A program made the position numbers and the translations under genes. DNA of 5,417 nucleotides from Planctomycetota bacterium (lineage in GTDB: Bacteria; Planctomycetota; UBA1135; UBA2386), in NCBI GenBank assembly GCA_016793305.1, contig JAEUHU010000004.1, positions 1 to 5,417 on the forward strand, given 5' to 3'. This document shows positions 1 through 5,417 of this stretch, piece after piece (within the stretch, counting starts at the first letter, position 1; every line of letters begins with the position of its first letter). The notes below the pieces were generated by a model. That model was not told where the DNA came from. It ran no database searches and worked only from the letters and a program-made list of their open reading frames with translations.

Positions 1-786
1 GCGCCAGATGCGCAGGGCGCTGCCGAACGCGGGGTCGTGCCGCGAGAAGGCCTCGACGACGAGCCAGCCGCGGTAGTCGATCGTGCGCAGCGCCTGCAGC
101 ACGCCGGGGAAGTCCACCTGGCCGGTGCCGGGCGTCCCGCGGTGGTTCTCCGACAGCTGCACGTGGCCGAGCGTGTCGCGCATGGCGTGGATCGCCTCGA
201 CCAGGTCGTTCTCCTCGAGGTGCGCGTGGTGTGTGTCGAGCGCCCCGACCACGTTCGGGTGCGCGACCGCGTGCACCAGCGCCGCACAAGCCGCGGCGGT
301 GTTCAGGAAGTAGCACTCGAAGCGGTTCAGCGGCTCGACCGCGAGACGCACGCCGAGCGGCTTGCTGCGTTCGCCCGCGGCGCGCAGCACGTCGGCGCAG
401 CGCTGGAACTCGTCGGCGGTCGGCGGCTGTTCGGAGAACCGGCCGTAGGCGGAGTGGATCGGTCCGGCCAGCACGTCGCCGCCGAGGGCAGCGGTGTGCT
501 CGGCGAGGCGCACCAGGTGATCGACCGCCTTGCTGCGCACCGCGGCGTCCGGCGACAGCGGGTCCGCCTCGGCGGTCGCGAAGCCGACCGCGGTGGCGGC
601 GAGCCCGCTGGCCGCGAGCGCCTTGCGCGTCGCCGCCAGCTGGGCCGCCGTGGCGCCGACGACCGGCAGTTCGGCCGCCGCGTAGCCGTGGTGCACGAGC
701 CGCGGGAACCAACGATGCAGCGCCTCGTCGAGCCGCGGCCCGAAGTAGAGGAACGAGAAGCCGAGCCGTGGCAGCGTGGTCGTCAT
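1..786 (-). CDS. Sugar isomerase/epimerase, TIM barrel, D-tagatose/D-psicose 3-epimerase-like (C-terminus cut by window edge)
   Basis: This is probably a metal-dependent ketose 3-epimerase or related sugar isomerase of the xylose-isomerase-like TIM-barrel superfamily. The frame is open from an ATG (complement of 784-786) to base 1, giving 262 residues without a stop; relatives are about 280-300 residues, so only a short C-terminal piece is missing. The family's four metal ligands are recognisable at the expected spacing: Glu151 in VEPLNRFE, Asp184 in LDTHHAHLEE, His208 in GHVQLSENHRG and Glu245 in VVEAF. The supporting active-site residues Glu157, His187 and Arg216 are also present. There is no signal peptide, so it should be cytoplasmic. 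The start lies 3 nt after the stop of the upstream oxidoreductase gene and has no clear Shine-Dalgarno sequence, which suggests translational coupling. The fold and metal site are well supported; the substrate (free ketose, keto-sugar or inosose-like compound) is not determined. Confidence 0.9.
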   Translation of the reverse strand, partial: MTTTLPRLGFSFLYFGPRLDEALHRWFPRLVHHGYAAAELPVVGATAAQLAATRKALAASGLAATAVGFATAEADPLSPDAAVRSKAVDHLVRLAEHTAALGGDVLAGPIHSAYGRFSEQPPTADEFQRCADVLRAAGERSKPLGVRLAVEPLNRFECYFLNTAAACAALVHAVAHPNVVGALDTHHAHLEENDLVEAIHAMRDTLGHVQLSENHRGTPGTGQVDFPGVLQALRTIDYRGWLVVEAFSRHDPAFGSALRIWR

Positions 787-787
787 G

Positions 788-802
788 GCTCAGCCGCTGA
801 GC
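788..802 (-). repeat. Small perfect inverted repeat at the oxidoreductase/epimerase junction
   Basis: The sequence GCTCAG-CGG-CTGAGC (transcribed strand) forms a perfect 6-bp stem with a 3-nt loop. It covers the last codons and stop codon (TGA) of the oxidoreductase gene and ends 1 nt before the epimerase ATG. Its position where a ribosome binding site would normally lie could affect coupled re-initiation, because ribosomes finishing the upstream gene would melt it. There is no T-run, so it is not a terminator. A stem this short can arise by chance in GC-rich coding DNA. Confidence 0.35.
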
Positions 803-1914
803 GTCCAGCTCGGCAGGTCCTTGCGCACGCCGCCCTGCATCGCCGACTCGTGCGCCAGGATGCCGACGCAGGTCCAATTGGCGCTCTGGCGCGCGTTCGG
901 CCACGGCTCGCGGTCCTCGACCAGCGCCCGCAGGAACTCGTGCGCGAGGTGCGGGTGGCTGCCGCCGTGGCCGCCGCCCTGCGTGAACGACAGGTGCTCG
1001 TTGCCGGCGAGGTCGTAGACGCCCTTCGTGGTGAACTTGCGGATGCCCTCGGGCAGCAGGCGCGCGTAGTCCGGCACTTCGACGAGCTCCGGGATCTGGT
1101 GCTCGGGGCGCTTGGCCGTGTGCAGCACCGCCTTCTCGCCTTCGACCAGCGGCCACTCGAACGCCTTCTTGGTGCCGTAGACATCGATGCTCTCGCGGTA
1201 CTGCCGAGCCACGTCGAACAGCGAACGCACGATGCGCGCCGACAGGTCGCTGTGGCGCAGCTTCACGTGCGCGGTCTCGACGGCGAACGGCGACCCGTAG
1301 ATGGAGACCATCTCGTTGCGGATTGTGCCGCTTCCGAAGCACGACACGTACTCGGCGTCCTTGCGCGGCAGCCCGAGCACCGGCCCGACGCAGTGCGTCG
1401 CGTAGTACATCGGCGGCAGCCCCGGCCAATAGCCCGGCCACCCGTCCATGTCCTGCTGGTGGCTCGCCTGCAGGAACTGCAGCTTGCCGAGTTCGCCCTT
1501 CTGCAGCAGCTCCTGCAGGAACAGGAACTCGCGCGAGTACACGACGGTCTCCATCATCATGTACTTCTTCTTCGTGCGCTCCTGCAGCTCGACGATGCGG
1601 CGGCAGTCGTCGACGCTGGTCGCCATCGGCACGGTGCACGCGACGTGCTTGCCGGCTTCGAGTGCCTGCAGCGTCATCTTCGCGTGGTCGGGGATCGGCG
1701 TGTTGATGTGGACGAAGTCGACGTCCTTGTCGCGCAGCAGGTCCTCGTAGCGCGTGTAGCGCTTGTCGACGCCGAACGCCTTGCCGACCGCGTCCAGGCG
1801 CTTCGGATCGCGCTGGCAGATCGCGTACATCTCGGCGTCGGGATGGTTCTGGTAGATCGGAAGGAACTCGGCACCGAAACCGAGGCCTATGATCGCGGCG
1901 CGTTGCTTCTTCAT
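790..1914 (-). CDS. Gfo/Idh/MocA-family NAD(P)-binding protein with altered EKP motif
   Basis: This complete 374-residue protein is of normal length for the family. It has an N-terminal Rossmann domain (about residues 1-125) with the dinucleotide-binding loop GLGFGAEF at 10-17, and a C-terminal alpha/beta domain that binds substrate. Family members usually oxidise or reduce sugars or inositols with NAD(P). Here the normal Glu-Lys-Pro motif reads Thr94-Val95-Pro96, so the usual catalytic lysine is missing. Other conserved-looking blocks are MMMETVVYSRE (119-129), THCVGPVLGL (173-182), and GGGHGGSHPHL (313-323) followed by NARQSANWTC. These recall the GH109-like branch, which uses NAD for glycoside cleavage through a keto intermediate; I infer this from motifs only. 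No signal peptide is seen, so it should be cytoplasmic. The ATG directly precedes the Rossmann strand (MKKQRAAIIG), supporting this start. It sits 67 nt after the ThuA/cytochrome fusion gene and 3 nt before the epimerase gene. Family membership is firm; the reaction is open. Confidence 0.93.
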   Translation of the reverse strand: MKKQRAAIIGLGFGAEFLPIYQNHPDAEMYAICQRDPKRLDAVGKAFGVDKRYTRYEDLLRDKDVDFVHINTPIPDHAKMTLQALEAGKHVACTVPMATSVDDCRRIVELQERTKKKYMMMETVVYSREFLFLQELLQKGELGKLQFLQASHQQDMDGWPGYWPGLPPMYYATHCVGPVLGLPRKDAEYVSCFGSGTIRNEMVSIYGSPFAVETAHVKLRHSDLSARIVRSLFDVARQYRESIDVYGTKKAFEWPLVEGEKAVLHTAKRPEHQIPELVEVPDYARLLPEGIRKFTTKGVYDLAGNEHLSFTQGGGHGGSHPHLAHEFLRALVEDREPWPNARQSANWTCVGILAHESAMQGGVRKDLPSWTLSG

Positions 1915-1981
1915 GGTCGGGAGCGGACGAGGATCGGAGAACGAGTGGAAGGGGAACGGCGGGCTTGGTTCTGGGCGCGCC
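1915..1981 (-). other. 67-nt spacer between fusion gene and oxidoreductase gene
   Basis: On the transcribed strand this spacer is pyrimidine-rich, with runs such as CCGTTCCCCTTCC and TTCTCCGATCCTCGTCC, and the bases directly before the ATG (CTCCCGACC) contain no Shine-Dalgarno sequence. I see no hairpin followed by a T-run, so no intrinsic terminator, and no convincing -35/-10 pair. A 10-bp palindrome, GGGCGCGCCC, lies at 1973-1982 and overlaps the last base of the upstream stop codon; it has no T-tract and is probably chance in such GC-rich DNA. The likeliest reading is read-through within one operon, with SD-independent initiation of the oxidoreductase gene. Confidence 0.55.
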
Positions 1982-4900
1982 CTACTTGTCGAGCTCGGCG
2001 GCGGTCCACAGGGTCGTGCGGCCGGCGTGCTTGCTGCGGCGGGCCTTCACCTGGTCGGCGGTCACCGGCGGCTGGTCGTTCGACCAGCGTTGGCGCACGT
2101 AGGTGAGCGCCTCGGCGATCTCCTGGTCGCTCAGCGTACTGCCGAGCGGCGCCATCAAGCTGTTGTAGTTGGTGCCGCGCACGGTGATCGGACCCATCAG
2201 GCCGTGCAGCACGATGTCGATCGCGCGCGACGGGTCGCCGACCAGCCATTCGGAGCCGTCGATCGGCGGGAACATCGGCGGCACCCCGCGGCCGTCGAGG
2301 CCGTGGCAGGCGATGCAGGTGAGCGCGTAGACCGCCGCCCCGCGCTCGTGCACGGCGGCGTCGATCGCGAACGTGCGGGCCGGCGCCGCGGCGGCGGGAG
2401 GGCTCGCACCCAGGCGTTCGGCGAGGCCTTCGAGCGCTCCCGCCAGCGTGTTGCCGCTGCCGACCGCGACCAGCGAGACGTCGTCGAACCAGGCCGTGCC
2501 CTTGGCCCCGCCGTAGCCACCGAACAGGCAGTGCACGACGAGCTCGCCGTCCGCATCGGCGTCGAACTCGGCCTGCACGCGCGTCCAGTCCTGCGTGCCC
2601 TTCACTCCTTCGGTGCGCACGCCGCCGTGCACGTTCAACATCACGCCGTCGGCGCCGCGCGGCGTGGTGACGTCCTCGGTCTTGATCCAGCCGCTGAGGC
2701 GATAGCGCGTGCCGCCCTTGACCGCGACCAGCGCGGCGATGCCGCAGTCGCTGCGCGCCGGCGTGCGCACCCGCAGCGCCGGGGAACCGTCGCGGCCGCC
2801 GGTCGCGTCGCGCTCGAACGTGACCTGGTCGGCGCCCGCTCCGCTGTAGACGCGCAGGTCGGTCCAGCCGCGCGGCCGTTCGCCGTCGGCGTCGTCGAAC
2901 GCGCCGTTCGGCAGCAGGTTGGTCGGCTCGGCTCGCGCACCGAGCTGGATGCCGGCGGCCTTGGCCGTCGCGAGCACGGTGTCCGCATGGCGACGCGCCG
3001 CCATCTGCCACGCATCGCGCAGCGTCACGTCGTCGAAGATCGCCGCTTCGGCCGCCTGACCGGTGCGCAGGATCGAAGCACCGATCGCCGGATCGGTGGC
3101 CGCTTCGCACAGGCGCACCAACAGCTCGGCGAGCTCGCGGCCAGCCAGCGGCAGCGGGCCGTCGCCGACGAACACGTTCTTCAGCACCGCGACGTTCGCC
3201 AGCTGCAGCGCGGCGCGCCGCGTCGGTTCGTGCGGCGAACGCAGCGCCGTCGCCAGCAGCGTGTCGCCCAGCGCGTCGTTCGCCGCCAGCAGCCACAGCG
3301 CGTGCGGGCTCGCCTGCGAACCCTTCGCCGCCAGCCCTGCGAGGATCGGCAGCATCGTCCGGTCGCCCCGTTCGCCGAGCAGCCGCTGCGCGTGCAGGCG
3401 CCACGCCAGGCTGGCGTGGTCGAGGCCGGCGACCAGGTCGGCGAGGTCCGCGGTCCGCGCGTCCTTGCTGCGCGCGAACGCCGGCGGCGCTTCGTCCTTC
3501 GAATCGGCCGGGAACACGCGCCAGATACGGCCGTGCCGCGTGTCGCGCAGCGGCGTCTCGTAGGCGTTGCCGCGGCCGTTCTTCGCGTCGACGCCAGCCG
3601 AACCACGGCTCGGCGTCGGGTTGTGCTGCACGATCAGGTTGTACCAGTCGCAGATCCACACGGCCCCGTCGGGACCGACCTCGGCGCACACCGGCGCGCT
3701 CCACGCGTCGGCCGAGCTGTAGAGGTTGTTCGGCGACTGCACGGCGCGGAAGCCGCCGCCGTGCCGTTCGAGGTGGAACGTCGCCACCAGCTTGCCGGTC
3801 GGCTCGCAGACGAACGCGGCGCGTTCGTGATACTCGGCCGGAAAGCGGGTCGCGGTGTAGATCGCGTGGCCGGCGGCCGCGGTGTAGCGGTCGAAGAAGT
3901 CGACCTGGCGGATGTCGCGCGACGACGGGAAGAACGGCGGGTCGTCGTCGGCGCGCGGCGTGGTGTGCGGCTGCATGCCGGCGCGTGCGTAGGCACTGTC
4001 GGCGAAGGTCAGGAACCAGCTCGGATTGCCGTTCGCGGTCGAACCGACGAGGTCGCCGGCGGCGTTGGTGCCGAGCCCCCAGGTGTTGTTCGTCGTGTGC
4101 TGCAAGAACTCGAGCTTGCTGCAGTCCGGACGGAAGCGGAACACACCCTGCGCGAAGTCGTGCTGCTCCCCGCCGACCTCGCCACGGAAACCGGAATAGC
4201 CGACGGTCGCGTAGACGAAGCCGTCGCGTTCCCAGTGCAGGTTCGACACACCGGCATGCGTGTCGCCCATCGAGAAGCCGGTGAACAGCACGCGCCGCTC
4301 GTCGGCGCGCAGGTCCCCGTCGGCGTCGCGCAGGAACAGCACGTCGCTGCCGTTCGTGCAGATCACGCCGCCGTCGGCGAAGCAGAGCGAGGTCGGGATC
4401 GACAGCTGCTCCGCGAAGCGCGTGAAGCGATCGGCCTTGCCGTCGCCGTCGGTGTCCTCGCAGACCGTGATGCGGTCGTGGCCGAGGTCGCCCTTCTGCA
4501 GGTTGTTCGGATAGTCCACGGTCTCGACGACGAAGGCGCGGCCGTGCGCATCCCACGCCACGTGGATCGGATTGACGATGTCCGGCTCGCTGGCGAACAA
4601 CTGCAGCTGCATGCCGACCGGCACCGTCGCCAGCTTCTGCGACTGCTCGGGCGACAGCGGCTTCTGCGCCCGCGTGATCTCGCGGCGCTCGCGGTAGCCC
4701 GGCAGCGACACCTCTTCCTGTTCGAGCTGCGGCAGCTGCAGGTCGGCGAGCAGGGCCCGCTTGTCGTCGCCGACGGCCCACAGGATGCCGTTGTGCAGCA
4801 GCTGCTGGAACTCGTCCTTGTCCCACACGCGATGGTCGTGGCCCGACGCGGTGTAGAAGACGCGGCCCTTGCCCTGCGTGCGCACCCACGTCCACGGCTC

Positions 4901-5417
4901 GTCACCGCGGCGCTGCAGGATCACGCGATCGCCGGCCTGTTCGTCGTGTTCGTAGGTCTCGTCCCACGCGCGGAACGACGGCAGGCCGGTCAGCACCGGG
5001 TGGTCCTTCGCGACGTTGTCGACCGCGAACTCCTCGCCGCCGTGGCGCAGGAAGCGCGCGCCGACCAGCCGCACGAACTCCGGGGACCGGCCCCAGCACG
5101 CCGACGCGCAGTGCACCGGCACGAAGCCGCCGCCGTTCTCGACGTAGGCGAACAGCGCCTTGCGTTGCGCCTCGGGCAGCACACCCTGCTGGTCCCAGTT
5201 GCCGTAGAGCAGCACTGCGTCGAACGGTCGCAGGCCTTCGGTCGTGAAGGCGCGCGCGGGATCCTCGCTGTAGGTGAGGTCGATGCCGGCGGTGCCGAGG
5301 CCCTTCTTCAGCGTCGCGTAGCGCGTGATCGGATCGTGGTGCGGACCGTTCCGCGTCGGCGCGCCGAGGAACAGCACCTGCAGGCGGCGCGCATTCGCGG
5401 GCGGGTTGTTCCCCGAC
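1982..5417 (-). CDS. ThuA / PVC-type dehydrogenase beta-propeller / carbohydrate-binding-like / cytochrome c fusion (N-terminus cut by window edge)
   Basis: This is a large multidomain redox protein, probably secreted or periplasmic. The frame is open to the right edge (about 1144 residues visible) and ends at TAG. A GTG at 5377 lies inside the first strand of the ThuA domain (LQVLFLGAPTRNG), so it is not a believable start; the true start and any signal peptide lie outside the window. Numbering from that GTG: ThuA-like domain 1-202 (PVHCAS at 87-92, WDETYEHD 138-145, GKGRVFYTASGHD 169-181); dehydrogenase propeller about 252-622, with two Asp-rich calcium-type loops (308-316, 351-359), NNTWGLG, ICDWYN (575-580) and HGRIWRVF; HEAT-like helices about 645-800; a carbohydrate-binding-like beta-sandwich 818-971 (NLLPNGAFDD to WFDDVSLV); an Ala/Pro linker near 992-1001; cytochrome c 1006-1098 with CIACH (1021-1025) as haem site and Met1075 as likely sixth ligand. 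I infer oxidation of a carbohydrate with electron transfer through the haem. The substrate and cofactor of the propeller are unknown. Confidence 0.93.
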   Translation of the reverse strand, partial: SGNNPPANARRLQVLFLGAPTRNGPHHDPITRYATLKKGLGTAGIDLTYSEDPARAFTTEGLRPFDAVLLYGNWDQQGVLPEAQRKALFAYVENGGGFVPVHCASACWGRSPEFVRLVGARFLRHGGEEFAVDNVAKDHPVLTGLPSFRAWDETYEHDEQAGDRVILQRRGDEPWTWVRTQGKGRVFYTASGHDHRVWDKDEFQQLLHNGILWAVGDDKRALLADLQLPQLEQEEVSLPGYRERREITRAQKPLSPEQSQKLATVPVGMQLQLFASEPDIVNPIHVAWDAHGRAFVVETVDYPNNLQKGDLGHDRITVCEDTDGDGKADRFTRFAEQLSIPTSLCFADGGVICTNGSDVLFLRDADGDLRADERRVLFTGFSMGDTHAGVSNLHWERDGFVYATVGYSGFRGEVGGEQHDFAQGVFRFRPDCSKLEFLQHTTNNTWGLGTNAAGDLVGSTANGNPSWFLTFADSAYARAGMQPHTTPRADDDPPFFPSSRDIRQVDFFDRYTAAAGHAIYTATRFPAEYHERAAFVCEPTGKLVATFHLERHGGGFRAVQSPNNLYSSADAWSAPVCAEVGPDGAVWICDWYNLIVQHNPTPSRGSAGVDAKNGRGNAYETPLRDTRHGRIWRVFPADSKDEAPPAFARSKDARTADLADLVAGLDHASLAWRLHAQRLLGERGDRTMLPILAGLAAKGSQASPHALWLLAANDALGDTLLATALRSPHEPTRRAALQLANVAVLKNVFVGDGPLPLAGRELAELLVRLCEAATDPAIGASILRTGQAAEAAIFDDVTLRDAWQMAARRHADTVLATAKAAGIQLGARAEPTNLLPNGAFDDADGERPRGWTDLRVYSGAGADQVTFERDATGGRDGSPALRVRTPARSDCGIAALVAVKGGTRYRLSGWIKTEDVTTPRGADGVMLNVHGGVRTEGVKGTQDWTRVQAEFDADADGELVVHCLFGGYGGAKGTAWFDDVSLVAVGSGNTLAGALEGLAERLGASPPAAAAPARTFAIDAAVHERGAAVYALTCIACHGLDGRGVPPMFPPIDGSEWLVGDPSRAIDIVLHGLMGPITVRGTNYNSLMAPLGSTLSDQEIAEALTYVRQRWSNDQPPVTADQVKARRSKHAGRTTLWTAAELDK

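Noticed and set aside
1973..1982. Palindrome GGGCGCGCCC at the end of the fusion gene, as a possible terminator
   Set aside because: There is no loop of useful size and no T-run on the transcribed strand; such palindromes occur readily by chance in this base composition.
37..2106. A 689-codon open frame on the plus strand
   Set aside because: It runs antisense to three recognisable genes and across their junctions. Its translation is rich in Arg, Ala, Val and Leu with no family motifs, as expected for the antisense of GC-rich codons lacking stops.
2978..3445. The poorly conserved stretch between propeller and sugar-binding-like domain, considered as a frameshift or separate gene
   Set aside because: The frame is uninterrupted and the sequence reads as amphipathic helices resembling HEAT repeats, which often follow the propeller in this protein family.
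3181..3606. Other open frames of 60-190 codons on both strands across the window
   Set aside because: They lie inside the three real genes, give Arg/Ser/Ala-rich translations without recognisable domains, and have no ribosome binding sites or independent spacing.
1911..4895. A 994-codon open frame on the minus strand in another frame of the fusion gene
   Set aside because: It overlaps the well-supported ThuA/propeller/cytochrome frame and its translation is low-complexity Arg/Ala/Gly/Pro sequence, a frame-shifted shadow.

Overview
The window is very GC-rich and almost entirely coding. It carries three genes on the minus strand, read from the right edge to the left. The gene families point to a bacterium of the Planctomycetota or a close PVC relative: a ThuA / 'PVC-type membrane-bound dehydrogenase' / cytochrome c fusion, and a Gfo/Idh/MocA oxidoreductase of a type common in those groups. 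Weak or absent Shine-Dalgarno sequences before both visible starts fit this. The assignment rests on gene families only and no finer placement is possible.

Layout in transcription order: (1) a large multidomain protein, cut by the right edge at its N-terminus, with ThuA-like domain, beta-propeller dehydrogenase domain, HEAT-like helices, carbohydrate-binding-like beta domain and a C-terminal c-type cytochrome (CxxCH); (2) after 67 nt, a complete 374-aa Gfo/Idh/MocA-family protein whose usual EKP lysine is replaced; (3) after only 3 nt, a TIM-barrel sugar isomerase/epimerase of the D-tagatose/D-psicose 3-epimerase type, cut by the left edge after 262 residues. No RNA gene, mobile element, CRISPR array or convincing terminator is visible. 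The only non-coding stretch of note is the 67-nt spacer.

The three genes look like a carbohydrate-processing operon. The fusion protein carries a covalent-haem motif, so it should work outside the cytoplasm, where it could bind and oxidise a sugar or glycoside and pass electrons to a respiratory acceptor. The other two show no signal peptide and should act in the cytoplasm on the product. A route through keto-sugar intermediates (oxidation, NAD-dependent cleavage or rearrangement, then epimerisation or isomerisation) is a reasonable inference, but no substrate can be read from the sequence.
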